A stretch of 64,000 bases of DNA, taken from Alphaproteobacteria bacterium. Lineage in GTDB: Bacteria > Pseudomonadota > Alphaproteobacteria > Caulobacterales > Parvularculaceae. The notes below the pieces were generated by a model that worked only from the letters and a program-made list of their open reading frames with translations, made no database searches and was not told the origin of the DNA. The DNA is taken from NCBI GenBank assembly GCA_016125425.1, contig WGLT01000003.1, positions 186,001-250,000 of the forward strand, read 5' to 3'. Positions 37,115 to 46,222 of the stretch are shown here, in pieces. The position numbers and the translations under genes were made by a program. Positions within the stretch are counted from its first letter, which is position 1, and each line of letters begins with the position of its first letter.

Positions 37115-37945
37115 ATGACGAAGCTGACGGCCCTGGCTGGCGCAGCCTGTCTCGCGGTCTTCATGGCGGGCGTTTCCAGTGCGCAGGCGCCGCTGACGCC
37201 GGAGCCGAGCGGCGGTGATTCGGCGGCCGGTCAGAGCGCGCCGGCAAACCAGGCGCAGCCGGCCCCCGCCGCCGATGATGCGGCGACCGCAGCACAGGAA
37301 GAGCCGGCGCCGGTCGATCCCGACAACATGGCGGACAGCCTGAACTCCCAACAACAATTGAAACAGACCTTCACGCTGAAGCGGACCATCAATGGCAAAG
37401 TGACGGACACTGAGCGGCGCACTGTCATCTATGACAAGAACGCGCCTTCGCGCCCGACTGAAGCGGGCGGGAGTCCGGTGAAAAGCCTCCTCGATGACTT
37501 CGCGCGTGAGGTTCTGACCCGCACCCAGGCCTTTGAGGAAGCGAGAATCGATTTCGCACGCGCCGACATCAACCGCGACGGCGCGCTGGATGAATCCGAA
37601 TTCGTGCCGCTTGTCATGTCATGGAACGACAATAAAAAGCGCGAAGCGCCGGCGAGCGATGCGGAGGCGGCCCGTCAGCGCGAATTCGACGCGTTTGTCG
37701 ACCAATTGGCGCCCGATGAAGCGAAAGCGGAATCGGAACAGGCCGCCCGGCGAAAATTCCAGGCGCTGACGAACGGCGCCGCCCTATTGCCCCGGAAGGA
37801 CTACATCGCATCCTATCTCGCCGAATTCGACGCCGTTGATGCGAATGGCGACGGCATGCTGCGCGGCGCAGAACTGATGCGCTTCCGCGCGCTCAACAAG
37901 GGCGAACCCATCGCATCGAACGAGACGGACGAGGCCTCACAGTAA
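37115..37945 (+). CDS. Exported EF-hand protein
   Basis: This protein of about 276 residues has a signal peptide (ALAGAACLAVFMAGVSSAQA) and an Ala/Pro/Gln-rich low-complexity segment (about 25-70). Two canonical EF-hand loops follow: D-I-N-R-D-G-x-L-x-x-x-E (151-162) and D-A-N-G-D-G-x-L-x-x-x-E (242-253). Both keep the full set of calcium ligands, so calcium binding in the periplasm is likely. The role is unknown. AAAAGGAGG gives a strong start at 37115. The stop overlaps the end of the convergent ATP12 gene by 9 bases. Confidence 0.85.
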   Translation: MTKLTALAGAACLAVFMAGVSSAQAPLTPEPSGGDSAAGQSAPANQAQPAPAADDAATAAQEEPAPVDPDNMADSLNSQQQLKQTFTLKRTINGKVTDTERRTVIYDKNAPSRPTEAGGSPVKSLLDDFAREVLTRTQAFEEARIDFARADINRDGALDESEFVPLVMSWNDNKKREAPASDAEAARQREFDAFVDQLAPDEAKAESEQAARRKFQALTNGAALLPRKDYIASYLAEFDAVDANGDGMLRGAELMRFRALNKGEPIASNETDEASQ

Positions 37946-38653
37946 TCGCAACCAGCGCGCCGTCCTGAGGAAATCGGCTTTGAGGCGCGATTCGCGCGCG
38001 GCCGCCTCGCTGTCGGCGCCCCAACGTTCGGACTGGAAACGCTCGTCGAGACGCGACGCGGCGAAAATGTCCTCCGCAGCGAACGCGTCCGCTTCAAGCG
38101 CCATGGCGAGCACCGCTGAGCCTGTAATTTCGGCGGCGGTTTTCACGCCGACCAGACGCCAATGGTCCATCGCTTCAAGACGCAGACGCGCGGCCTCAAT
38201 AAGCGCAGGGCTCTGTTCGACGGAGACGACGCCCGCCGTCACGCGCAGATCTGCGCCGAGCGCTTCGCGCGCCCAGTCGACATAGGGCGTCCACTGCGCA
38301 CTTTGTCGCTCTATCAGCGCGGCGGGTTCGTCGGCGCGGTAGCAGAGAAGATCCGAACGCAGATAGGAGAGAATCGAGTTGATCCACGCTTGGCGATCCT
38401 TCCCGCCCAAATCGATGGCGGTCGAGGCGAGCCGGGTCAGCATCATGGCGTCAAAGTCGACGGTTTCTCCCTCGCCGCCCCATTCCTCAGCCAAGGCGGC
38501 GCCGAGCGCGCGCGTCGGCGCCGCCAGCGGCGCGCGGGCGGGCGTGCGCGCTTCCTTTCCATCGAGACGCAGGACGAACACACCGTTTTCGGGCGCGATG
38601 TCGACGCTTTTGTAGAATTTCTTGATCCGGCGTCCGCCTGAGAGCGGCGTCAT
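37937..38653 (-). CDS. ATP12 family F1-ATPase assembly chaperone
   Basis: This 238-residue protein matches ATP12: RRIKKFYKSVDIAPENGVFVLRLDGKEARTPARAPL, LAEEWGGEGETVDFDAMMLTRLASTAID, DLLCYRADEPAALIERQSAQWTPYVDWAREALGADL and the conserved GSAVLAMAL. It helps assemble the alpha subunit of ATP synthase. It overlaps the upstream pseudouridine synthase gene by 4 bases. Confidence 0.92.
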   Translation of the reverse strand: MTPLSGGRRIKKFYKSVDIAPENGVFVLRLDGKEARTPARAPLAAPTRALGAALAEEWGGEGETVDFDAMMLTRLASTAIDLGGKDRQAWINSILSYLRSDLLCYRADEPAALIERQSAQWTPYVDWAREALGADLRVTAGVVSVEQSPALIEAARLRLEAMDHWRLVGVKTAAEITGSAVLAMALEADAFAAEDIFAASRLDERFQSERWGADSEAAARESRLKADFLRTARWLRLL

Positions 38654-39645
38654 TGCAAATCCCTCGGCCAGGTTGCGTCGGCGCATTCGTCGAAATGAAA
38701 GAACCGCCAGCTATCGAGCATATGGCCCGACAACGCCGCACGGATGGTAATCGGAACGCCGTCCTTGGGATGAGGAAACGTCATTTCGCGGCAAAAGAGG
38801 TGCAGCTTGGGCGCGACGCCCTCGAGCCGCGAGACGGGTCCGCCATATTTGGAATCGCCGACGATCGGCGCGCCCGCCGCCGCGCAATGGACTCGCAACT
38901 GGTGCGTTCTGCCCGTACGCGGACGCAGCGCGAGAAAGCTGACGCCGGCGCCAGCGCCATCGAGAATTTGAAAGTCCGTGACAGCCTTTTTTGCGTCCTC
39001 GCCTTCGGCCGGGACGACGCGCTCCCGCTTTCCTTCGCCGATACGCACCATTCGTTTGGCGATCGGCAGATCGATCGTTCCCTGACGAGGATGCGGCGCG
39101 CCGGCGACCAGCGCCCAGTAGGTCTTGTCGACTTCGTGACGCTGGAACGCCCCGCCGAGCTTGGCCGCCGCCGCGCGCGTCTTCGCGAGTATGAGAAGGC
39201 CGCCCGTATCCCGGTCGAGACGGTGAACGAGGCGCGGACGTTCGCCGTCTTCCTCCAGCGCCGCGAGCATCCCGTCGATATGGCGCGTCGTCTTCGAGCC
39301 GCCCTGCACGGCGAGACCGAAAGGCTTATTGAGCGCGATCAGCGACTCATCCTCGAAGAGAATAAGAGATTTAAGGAAATCCCTGTCCTCGCGGCGAGCC
39401 TTGGCGTTCGGAGCCGGCGCAGGCTTTTCCGCCGGTTTCTCAGCGATCGGCGGTATGCGGATGGTCTCGCCCGGTTCAAGCCTCCGGCTTGCCTTGACCC
39501 GTCCGCCTTCCACCCTGACCTGGCCTTTCCGCAGCAATTTTTCGAGTTCGCCGTGCTTGAGGTTCGGAAAGTGCGAGCGGAACCAGCGGTCGAGGCGCAT
39601 GCCCGCTTCGCTTTCGGTCACCTTGATGGTTTGAACTCGGCTCAT
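38650..39645 (-). CDS. RluA-family (RluC-like) pseudouridine synthase
   Basis: This 331-residue protein has an N-terminal S4 domain (GMRLDRWFRSHFPNLKHGELEKLLRKGQVRV) and a linker rich in Lys, Ala and Pro. The RluA catalytic domain has HRLDRDTGGLLILAKT (catalytic Asp about 144), then FLALRPRTGRTHQLRVHCAAAGAPIVGDSKYGG. It modifies uridines, probably in 23S rRNA. It is coupled to the ATP12 gene downstream, as in other alphaproteobacteria. Confidence 0.93.
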   Translation of the reverse strand: MSRVQTIKVTESEAGMRLDRWFRSHFPNLKHGELEKLLRKGQVRVEGGRVKASRRLEPGETIRIPPIAEKPAEKPAPAPNAKARREDRDFLKSLILFEDESLIALNKPFGLAVQGGSKTTRHIDGMLAALEEDGERPRLVHRLDRDTGGLLILAKTRAAAAKLGGAFQRHEVDKTYWALVAGAPHPRQGTIDLPIAKRMVRIGEGKRERVVPAEGEDAKKAVTDFQILDGAGAGVSFLALRPRTGRTHQLRVHCAAAGAPIVGDSKYGGPVSRLEGVAPKLHLFCREMTFPHPKDGVPITIRAALSGHMLDSWRFFHFDECADATWPRDLQ

Positions 39646-39770
39646 ACCGCTTTTTCCATTCCGAATCCGCGCTCGTCTGCCCTATATAGGAGCCGCCGCC
39701 GGGATTCATTTGGACTGCAGCGTCGGCGCGCTCAAGCCTTTGAGGGAATCACCGCCATGATGGGACGGCG

Positions 39771-40172
39771 ATGAACTGGCAAATCCTTTTTCTTGTCATG
39801 GCGGGCGGCGGCCTTGGGGCCGGCGCGCGCTATCTCTGCTCTGGCCTGATCGCTGAGATCGCAGGCCCTTCTTTCCCTTGGGGAACTCTCGTCGTCAACG
39901 TCGTCGGATCCTTCCTGATCGGCTTTATCAACGCCCTTTCAGGGCCCGACGGCCGGCTTTTTATAAGCTCCGAGGCCCGGCAATTCATCATGCTGGGCAT
40001 TCTCGGGGGTTACACGACTTTTTCCTCTTTCAGCCTCCAGACGCTCAATCTCATGCGCGATGGCGAATGGCTGCCGGCCGGGGCTAATATCGGCCTCTCA
40101 TTCGCCCTTTGCATCATCGCCGTCTGGCTCGGGCACCTCGCCGCCACCTCGTTCAACCAACTCCGAGGATAA
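39771..40172 (+). CDS. crcB: Fluoride exporter CrcB/Fluc
   Basis: This 133-residue four-helix protein has GGGLGAGARYL, FPWGTLVVNVVGSFLIGF (with the channel-lining Asn) and GGYTTFSSFSLQTL (Thr/Ser/Phe fluoride pathway). It forms dual-topology dimers that expel fluoride. No fluoride riboswitch is recognisable in the 125 bases upstream. It precedes a DUF190 gene by 3 bases. Confidence 0.95.
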   Translation: MNWQILFLVMAGGGLGAGARYLCSGLIAEIAGPSFPWGTLVVNVVGSFLIGFINALSGPDGRLFISSEARQFIMLGILGGYTTFSSFSLQTLNLMRDGEWLPAGANIGLSFALCIIAVWLGHLAATSFNQLRG

Positions 40173-40175
40173 GCC

Positions 40176-40520
40176 ATGGACATGCCGCGCGACGCCATGC
40201 TGCTCCGCATCTTCATCGGCGAGAGCGACCGTCATGACGGTCGGCCTCTCTATGAAGCAATCGTCACCCGCGCGCGAGAGAGCGAACTCGCCGGAGCGAC
40301 GGTTTTACGCGCGCCCATGGGGTTCGGCCGGTCTAGCCGCATGCACACGACAAAGATCCTCCGCCTGTCTGAAGACCTGCCGATCGTTATCGAAATCGTA
40401 GACACCGAGGCGAAGATCAAGGCCTTTCTCCCCATTCTGGATTCGATGATCGGTTCGGGTCTCGTCACGCTCGAAAAGGTGCAGGTTCTGCGTTACGGCG
40501 ATCGGGCGAACGGGTCGTGA
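40176..40520 (+). CDS. DUF190 family protein
   Basis: This 114-residue PII-like fold protein has LLRIFIGESDRHDGRPLYEAIVTRARESELAGATVLRAPMGFGRSSRMHTTKILRLSEDLPIVIEIVD. DUF190 genes very often sit beside crcB, and the proteins may sense nucleotides or anions. It is in an operon with crcB. Confidence 0.92.
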   Translation: MDMPRDAMLLRIFIGESDRHDGRPLYEAIVTRARESELAGATVLRAPMGFGRSSRMHTTKILRLSEDLPIVIEIVDTEAKIKAFLPILDSMIGSGLVTLEKVQVLRYGDRANGS

Positions 40521-40521
40521 C

Positions 40522-40866
40522 GTGAAAGCGCTCGGCGATGCGAGTTTCTTTCACGCGTTCGAGACGATCGCTGACGCCGGCAATCCGGGTCACCACCAAA
40601 AAAGCTGGCGCCACGAGGGCGCATGCTGGCGACGCGACCGGCAAAGCATATCCTGCGCCGAGTACACCCTGATCGCGGAAGTATTCACCGTCGCGCACGA
40701 AACGCGTCCGAAATGGACGCTTCTGGTCGTCAAAGAACATTGGTGGGCGGGCGAGGAAAAGGACGCCGTCAGGAGCCAGCGCTGGGCGCGTCCGATTTCG
40801 GGCCGCCGTTCTGATATTCTCGCCTGGTTTCGCGCCCGCCAGAACGAGGCCGCCCAGCGCCCGTGA
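40522..40866 (+). CDS. Hypothetical protein after DUF190
   Basis: A GTG start one base after the DUF190 stop opens a 114-residue frame I cannot assign. Conserved-looking stretches include FTVAHETRPKWTLLVVKEHWWAGEEKD and RWARPISGRRSDILAWFRARQ, which read like a folded, Trp-rich protein. Its last 98 bases overlap, tail to tail, the convergent fatty-acid-hydroxylase gene, so one of the two 3' ends may be overcalled. Confidence 0.6.
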   Translation: MKALGDASFFHAFETIADAGNPGHHQKSWRHEGACWRRDRQSISCAEYTLIAEVFTVAHETRPKWTLLVVKEHWWAGEEKDAVRSQRWARPISGRRSDILAWFRARQNEAAQRP

Positions 40867-41614
40867 AGGGCGTCGCAAGAAGCCCGATAAAAGTGCGATC
40901 CGAGTGACCTTCGACGCCAATCTTCATGTCCGGCGCGCGCGGCGAGGCGCTTTTGGTGCGAAAGAGCCGGTCCCAGACGCTAAACACTCCGGAATAGTTC
41001 GAATTGGTGTCGCGCCAGACCGCATGGTGGTGCACCCAATGAATGGATGGCGTTACGACGACGCGTGATAACAGCCTTTCGAATTTCGCCGGCAGATTGA
41101 GATTCGAATGATGAAAGATCGTAGCGACCAGCAGGACCGTCTCGAAGACGACAACATGCGCGAAAGGGATAGCGAAAAGAATAATCGGCGCCATGCGCAA
41201 TAGCGCCGACAGCGCGATCTCGAAGGCGTGAAAGCGCAAAGCAGAACTCGAATCGAGAAACTCATCGAGATGATGCGCGGCGTGGAGGCGCCACATCGCT
41301 GGCGCCCGGTGATAGGCGCGGTGCAGCCAATAGGTCCAGCAGTCCAGGACGATCACGTCGACGATGACTATCGGCCATGCGGCCAGCGCGTCTTGGCGGG
41401 TCCAGAGGGCGTGGTCTGACGCCAAGAGCGTCAAAGGCAGCACGACGACCGGCGAAATCAACAGAACAATCAGCCAGAGGGCGCCATTCGCGAGAAGGCG
41501 ACCGCACCCCGACGGCGCCGCCGTCTTGGGCGCAATACGTTCTCCGATAAAGACGCATGCAAACCAGATCCCGACGATCCATGCTTTGAAGACGACGACA
41601 GCTTCAAGCGTCAT
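40769..41614 (-). CDS. Sterol desaturase / fatty acid hydroxylase superfamily membrane protein
   Basis: This 281-residue membrane protein has three or four hydrophobic segments and the histidine boxes of diiron hydroxylases: HRAYH, HAAHHLDEF and, near the C-terminus, HWVHHH. It would hydroxylate or desaturate a lipid in the inner membrane. It is about 0.5 kb from ispA and near the hopanoid genes, so an isoprenoid lipid substrate is possible but unproven. The last 30 or so residues overlap the convergent gene at 40522. Confidence 0.88.
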   Translation of the reverse strand: MTLEAVVVFKAWIVGIWFACVFIGERIAPKTAAPSGCGRLLANGALWLIVLLISPVVVLPLTLLASDHALWTRQDALAAWPIVIVDVIVLDCWTYWLHRAYHRAPAMWRLHAAHHLDEFLDSSSALRFHAFEIALSALLRMAPIILFAIPFAHVVVFETVLLVATIFHHSNLNLPAKFERLLSRVVVTPSIHWVHHHAVWRDTNSNYSGVFSVWDRLFRTKSASPRAPDMKIGVEGHSDRTFIGLLATPFTGAGRPRSGGRETRREYQNGGPKSDAPSAGS

Positions 41615-42075
41615 CGCGCAGGCTCGTCAGCGAATCGTTTCCAGCCGCGACGCTCAAAACAGGCCGGATGGCGAACCATGCCGATCTTCCCATAAAAGCC
41701 GACGGCCTTGGGCGCTGAGATGAGGAAGAAATGCGCATATTCGCCGGCCAGCGCGGCGCTTTCCTCAATAAGCCGCTCGCCAATGCCCCGCCCCTGGAAA
41801 GCGACGTCGACCGCAAGATCCGAACAATAGCAGCAGAAGGAAAAATCGGTCACGCATCGCGAAACGCCGACAATCAGGCCGTTTTCATCGCGTGCCGTGA
41901 CGATGAGATCGGCGTTCTCCAGCATCGTTTCAATGCGCCTGCGTTCGTTCACCGGCCGGCGCTCAGCGAGCATCGACCGCTTCAGTACGTCGATAAATTC
42001 GTCAGCGGAAAGGTCCTGCTCGCGCGCATAGCTGATCATAAGGCGGCCCGTCCGTTGCAAAATCGCCGTGAGCAT
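41611..42075 (-). CDS. GNAT-family N-acetyltransferase
   Basis: This 154-residue protein has the GNAT fold with IVTARDENGLIVGVSRCVTDFSFCCYCSDLAVDVAFQGRGIGERLIEES (acetyl-CoA loop QGRGIG) and the late YGKIGMVRHP. It overlaps the hydroxylase gene downstream by 4 bases (ATGA). Substrate unknown. The start could be TTG/ATG at 42075 or the internal ATG 12 residues later (MISYAREQ). Confidence 0.86.
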   Translation of the reverse strand: MLTAILQRTGRLMISYAREQDLSADEFIDVLKRSMLAERRPVNERRRIETMLENADLIVTARDENGLIVGVSRCVTDFSFCCYCSDLAVDVAFQGRGIGERLIEESAALAGEYAHFFLISAPKAVGFYGKIGMVRHPACFERRGWKRFADEPAR

Positions 42076-42135
42076 AGGCCCTGTTCGTCCCGGCGCAATC
42101 GCGCACGCGATAATGTGACGACGGACGGACGGATC

Positions 42136-43023
42136 CTAGCTCTTGCGGCGGAACACGAAATCCGCCGCGCCTTTCAAGGGCGCCGCACGATCGCCGAAGC
42201 GGTCGAGATGGGCCTTGGAGCTCGCGACGAGATCCTTCGCTTTGTCGCGCGCGCCTTCGGCCCCGAGGAGCTTCACGAAGGTCGCCTTATCCATATCCGC
42301 GTCCTGTCCGACCGGCTTGCCGAGAGATTCTGCGTCTCCGAAAGCGTCAAGAAGGTCATCGACGATTTGAAAGGCCAGACCCAAATCCTCCGCGAAGGCG
42401 GCGAGGCACATGACCTCTTCCTCGCTGGCTTCGCCGACAATGCCGCCTCCGATCGCCGAGAACCGGATGAGGGCGCCGGTTTTCAACCGCTGCAATTCCT
42501 CGATCCCCGCGAGATCGAATTCCTTTTGCTCGGCGTAAATGTCGATCATCTGCCCGCCAACCATGCCGGCCTTTCCTGAGGCGCGGGCGAGTTCGAGTGC
42601 GAGCGCGCAGCGAACTTCTGGGTTCGGATGGGTCTCCCGTTCCGCAAGAATCTCAAAGGCCAAAGTCAAGAGCGCGTCGCCGGCCAGAATCGCCGTGGCG
42701 TCGTCATACGCCTTGTGAACGGAAGGGCGTCCGCGGCGCAAATCGCTATCGTCCATCGCGGGCAGATCGTCATGTATGAGCGAATAGCAATGGATCATCT
42801 CGACCGCGCAGCCCGCCCTAACCGAACGTTCGCGCGGGCAACCGAACATGTCCGCAGCAGCGATCAACAAGAACGGTCGGAGGCGCTTGCCGCCGTCCAG
42901 GGCGCCATGGCGCATTGCATCGACGACGCGCCCGAGCGGGCCGGGACGCCGAGGCAGAAACTCATCGAGCGCTGTCTCAACGAGCGATGCGGTTTCTTTC
43001 ATAAGAGCGTCGAATTCAGCCAT
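42136..43023 (-). CDS. ispA: Farnesyl diphosphate synthase (IspA-type)
   Basis: This 295-residue trans-prenyltransferase has GKRLRPFL, the first aspartate-rich motif LIHDDLPAMDD with RRGRPSVHK, the LKTGALIRFS segment and the second motif QIVDDLLD. It makes farnesyl (perhaps geranylgeranyl) diphosphate, the substrate for HpnC/HpnD. The two residues before the first motif are Ser-Leu-Ile, with a small insert (DDLPAMDD) as in short-chain type II enzymes. ATG 43023 was chosen at the usual MAEF-type start. It is downstream of the zinc-finger gene. Confidence 0.93.
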   Translation of the reverse strand: MAEFDALMKETASLVETALDEFLPRRPGPLGRVVDAMRHGALDGGKRLRPFLLIAAADMFGCPRERSVRAGCAVEMIHCYSLIHDDLPAMDDSDLRRGRPSVHKAYDDATAILAGDALLTLAFEILAERETHPNPEVRCALALELARASGKAGMVGGQMIDIYAEQKEFDLAGIEELQRLKTGALIRFSAIGGGIVGEASEEEVMCLAAFAEDLGLAFQIVDDLLDAFGDAESLGKPVGQDADMDKATFVKLLGAEGARDKAKDLVASSKAHLDRFGDRAAPLKGAADFVFRRKS

Positions 43024-43077
43024 TGGTTTCTCGCAAAGCGGCGCAGAAGGCGTCCTTAACCGGGCTTGCATCTGCGC

Positions 43078-43752
43078 TCAATGGCGGGCCGTCCGTTCGG
43101 ACACGAAGCCCGCGCCGGCGCAATTCTCACACGTCCGCGCAATGAGGCCCCGCCGCCCCCTGCCTCCGCAAGCATCGCACAGCGTTTTCGCCGAGCGCGT
43201 CGCCAGAAAGGACTTCAGAATGTCGCTGTGGCTCCCGGAGCCGGCTTGCGGCGCATGATTGACCGCGAAGCCCCGGGCGGGCTCGCTGGCGGCGAATTTG
43301 AATGCGCCAGCCAGGGAAGCCTGCCGGGAAAGGCCGTGCAGCACGATCATGAGGTCACGTTTCCACGCTTCGAGCACCAGCATGAACTGGCCCTCGTCGA
43401 AGGCACCGACCGCCTCGATCCCGGCCAGCAGATAGATTTCCCCGTCCGCTTCTAGGCTCGCGATCGACAGGTGGAGATTGCGGTTGATGTCCTCGACCAG
43501 CGATTCGTTGGCGTCGAAGCCGACGAACCGGGCGAGAAAGCCAATTTCGGCGACCCCGCCCGCCGAGCCGGGCCCCTGCGCGAGCGCCACCACGAAATTC
43601 ACGCCATGATCGGACACGCCATAGAGGGCGAAGCCCTGCTCCTCGCCGATCATGTCGACGGCCTGGAATTGCCGCTCGAGCGCTTTGACAATTCCGGCGG
43701 CCGGCCAGGCCGCTGCCAATGATTTCGACGGCGCTGAACTAAACTTGAACAT
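43078..43752 (-). CDS. YbjN-like protein with C-terminal DnaJ-type zinc motif
   Basis: This 224-residue protein has a body (ALYGVSDHGVNFVVALAQ, FDANESLVEDINRNLHLSIASLEADGEIYLLAGI, FMLVLEAWKRDLMIVL) that looks like the YbjN/T3SS-chaperone-like fold. The last 40 residues carry CDACGGRGRRG and CENCAGAGF, two CxxCxGxG repeats as in the DnaJ zinc centre. I know no named family with this combination. It precedes ispA by 54 bases on the same strand. Confidence 0.7.
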   Translation of the reverse strand: MFKFSSAPSKSLAAAWPAAGIVKALERQFQAVDMIGEEQGFALYGVSDHGVNFVVALAQGPGSAGGVAEIGFLARFVGFDANESLVEDINRNLHLSIASLEADGEIYLLAGIEAVGAFDEGQFMLVLEAWKRDLMIVLHGLSRQASLAGAFKFAASEPARGFAVNHAPQAGSGSHSDILKSFLATRSAKTLCDACGGRGRRGLIARTCENCAGAGFVSERTARH

Positions 43753-44039
43753 CTCTTAAAACCCCTCCCGAACCGGACGCAACGCCCCCTCTGGCTGATC
43801 GACGCTACACGAGCCGCTATGGAGGGCCAACCGCGGCGCGTTCGATCCGCGACGTTTCCCGCTCCGCGGGACGAACCTGGTAGCATTTATGACCAAAGCG
43901 TGTTTTGCGATGCCGCGCAGGACGGTCTATACGGACTGGCTCGGCCGATCGGCCGCCATTGCCGCCGCAGCGGCGGCGTGAAATAACCGTGCGACAGTCC
44001 GCAGCGGCAAGCCGGACGGCGCAATGTGAGGGGTACTGT

Positions 44040-45032
44040 ATGTCCGAGGCGGCGCAACCGCTGCGGGTGATCTTGGCGCAACCGCGCGGTTTTTGCGCGG
44101 GCGTAGAACGGGCGATCGACATCGTCGAACGCGCGCTCGAGAAGTACGGCGCGCCGGTCTATGTCCGCCACGAGATCGTGCATAACAAGCGTGTCGTCGA
44201 CACGCTGAAAGCCCGCGGCGCGATTTTCGTGGAAGAGGTCGATGAAATCCCCGAGGGCGCCGTGACCATCTTTTCCGCCCATGGCGTTTCTAAGAAGGTC
44301 GAGGACGGCGCGGAGCTGCGAACCCTGGACGTCATCGACGCCACCTGTCCCCTCGTCACCAAGGTCCACAAGGAAGGCCGACGCTATGCGGAGCGCGGCT
44401 ACGACATCGTACTGATCGGCCATCTCGGCCATCCGGAAGTCGAAGGCACGCTCGGCCAGATCCCGGGCACGGTGCATGTCCTCAGCGAGCCGCATGAGGT
44501 CGCGGCGCTCGAAGTCGCCGATCCTGAACGGGTCGCATTCGTCACGCAGACGACGCTCTCCGTGAACGACACCAAAGACGTTATCGCCGCCTTGCGCGAG
44601 CGCTTTCCGAAGATCGTCGGACCAGATACGCGCGACATCTGCTACGCGACTCAGAACCGCCAGACAGCCGTAATCGAGATGGCCAAGAAAGTCGATCTGT
44701 TGATCGTTGTCGGCGCCAACAATTCATCGAATTCGAACCGATTGCGCGAAATCGGCGAGAATTTCGGCGTGCCGAGCTATTTGATCGAAGACGCGACCAT
44801 GCTTGATCCGGCTTGGTTCGACGGCGTGAAAACAGTCGGCGTTACGGCCGGCGCCTCGGCGCCGGAGACGCTTGTTCAGGAGGCGATCGTCCGCATCCGG
44901 GAATTCCGCTCGCTTACGGTCGAGACGCTGGACGGCGTCGAGGAGAATGTTCACTTCAAATTGCCGCGTGAGCTCGCAGATGTGCCGCGTCCGAAAGATG
45001 CGATGGACGCCTGGGCGACCGAGAGCGCCTGA
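44040..45032 (+). CDS. ispH: 4-hydroxy-3-methylbut-2-enyl diphosphate reductase IspH
   Basis: This 330-residue [4Fe-4S] enzyme does the last step of the MEP pathway and makes IPP and DMAPP. Cluster cysteines are in [11 protein letters not shown] (about 19), DATCPLV (about 103) and [11 protein letters not shown] (about 201), with the GHPEVEGT histidine motif and the SSNSNRL diphosphate site. GAGGGG precedes the ATG at 44040. It is followed after 35 bases by hpnH. Confidence 0.97.
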   Translation: MSEAAQPLRVILAQPRGFCAGVERAIDIVERALEKYGAPVYVRHEIVHNKRVVDTLKARGAIFVEEVDEIPEGAVTIFSAHGVSKKVEDGAELRTLDVIDATCPLVTKVHKEGRRYAERGYDIVLIGHLGHPEVEGTLGQIPGTVHVLSEPHEVAALEVADPERVAFVTQTTLSVNDTKDVIAALRERFPKIVGPDTRDICYATQNRQTAVIEMAKKVDLLIVVGANNSSNSNRLREIGENFGVPSYLIEDATMLDPAWFDGVKTVGVTAGASAPETLVQEAIVRIREFRSLTVETLDGVEENVHFKLPRELADVPRPKDAMDAWATESA

Positions 45033-45067
45033 GCGCGCGGCGGCTGAACAGAGTACGGGAGAATTGA

Positions 45068-46222
45068 ATGGGAGTATCGCTTCATCAGCAATTGCGGGTC
45101 GGCGGTTATGTGCTCAAGCAGACGCTGATGGGGCGCAAGCGTTATCCGCTTGTCCTGTTTCTTGAGCCGCTTTTCCGCTGCAATCTCGCCTGTCCCGGAT
45201 GCGGCAAGATCGATTATCCGGCTCCGATCCTCAACAAGCGCCTCTCGGTGCAGGAATGCCTCGATGCCGTCGATGAATGCGGCGCGCCGGTCGTCGCCAT
45301 TCCGGGAGGCGAACCGCTGATTCACAAGGATATCGGCGAGATCGTCGCCGGCATCGTCAAGCGCAAGAAGTTTGTTTCGCTCTGCACGAACGCGCTTTTG
45401 CTTGAGAAAAAACTGCACCTCTTCAAGCCGTCGCCATTCCTGTTTTTCTCTGTCCATCTCGATGGTCTCGAAGAAGAACATGATCGCGCCGTTAATCAGA
45501 AGGGCACATTCAAGATTGCGGTCAAAGCGATAAAGGCCGCGCAGGACAAAGGCTTCCAGGTCAATGTCAACGCGACGATCTTCGACAATATGACCGCAAA
45601 GCAGGTCGCGGATTATCTCGATTTCGCGACCGATCTGGGCTGCAACATTTCGATCTCGCCGGGTTACGCCTATGAGCGCGCCGAGGACAAGGAACATTTC
45701 CTGTCACGCGAAAAGACGAAGAATCTCTTCCGCGACGTCTTCCGAATCGGGAAGGAACGCGGGCGCCAATGGAATCTGTCGCATTCGACCCTGTTCCTGG
45801 ATTTTCTTGCGGGCAATCAGGAATACCACTGCACGCCCTGGGGCTCTCCGACACGCAATGTCTTTGGTTGGCAGAAGCCCTGCTATCTCCTCGGCGAAGG
45901 CTATGTGAAAACCTTTAAGGAGTTGATGGAGACGACCGACTGGGATCAGTACGGCACCGGCAAATATGAAAAATGCTCGAACTGCATGGCCCATTGCGGT
46001 TATGAGCCGACGGCCGCGATGGATGCGGTGAAGAATCCGCTGAAGGTCTTCAGGCTCTCGAACATGTTCAAGATTAAGACCGAGGGTCCGATGGCCCCGG
46101 AAATCGACCTGTCGAAGGCGCGCAAGGCGGTCGACCTCCACGACAAGATCGTCGCGGAGGAAATGTCAAAGATCGAGGCTGAAAAGAAGCCGGCGAAAGA
46201 GCCCGCCCAGGCTATTGCGTAG
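45068..46222 (+). CDS. hpnH: Adenosyl-hopene transferase HpnH (radical SAM)
   Basis: This 384-residue radical SAM enzyme adds the adenosyl group to diploptene, the first step of extended (C35) hopanoids. It starts MGVSLHQQLRVGGYVLKQ, as HpnH proteins do, and has the cluster motif CNLACPGC (Cys 38, 42, 45), GGEPLIHKDI and a C-terminal CSNCMAHCGYEPTA. It is coupled with ispH. The 3' end overlaps convergent hpnG by 57 bases. Confidence 0.96.
   Translation: MGVSLHQQLRVGGYVLKQTLMGRKRYPLVLFLEPLFRCNLACPGCGKIDYPAPILNKRLSVQECLDAVDECGAPVVAIPGGEPLIHKDIGEIVAGIVKRKKFVSLCTNALLLEKKLHLFKPSPFLFFSVHLDGLEEEHDRAVNQKGTFKIAVKAIKAAQDKGFQVNVNATIFDNMTAKQVADYLDFATDLGCNISISPGYAYERAEDKEHFLSREKTKNLFRDVFRIGKERGRQWNLSHSTLFLDFLAGNQEYHCTPWGSPTRNVFGWQKPCYLLGEGYVKTFKELMETTDWDQYGTGKYEKCSNCMAHCGYEPTAAMDAVKNPLKVFRLSNMFKIKTEGPMAPEIDLSKARKAVDLHDKIVAEEMSKIEAEKKPAKEPAQAIA

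Noticed and set aside
36845-37945. A longer start for the EF-hand protein reaching into lipB
   Set aside because: AAAAGGAGG and a signal peptide fix the start at 37115.
39646-39770. Fluoride riboswitch ahead of crcB
   Set aside because: I looked for the conserved GATGG...GCC and CTGAT pieces and found none in the 125 bases upstream.
40465-40920. A 151-codon minus-strand frame opposite DUF190 and its neighbour
   Set aside because: The plus-strand genes are better supported by operon spacing, and this frame has no recognisable features.
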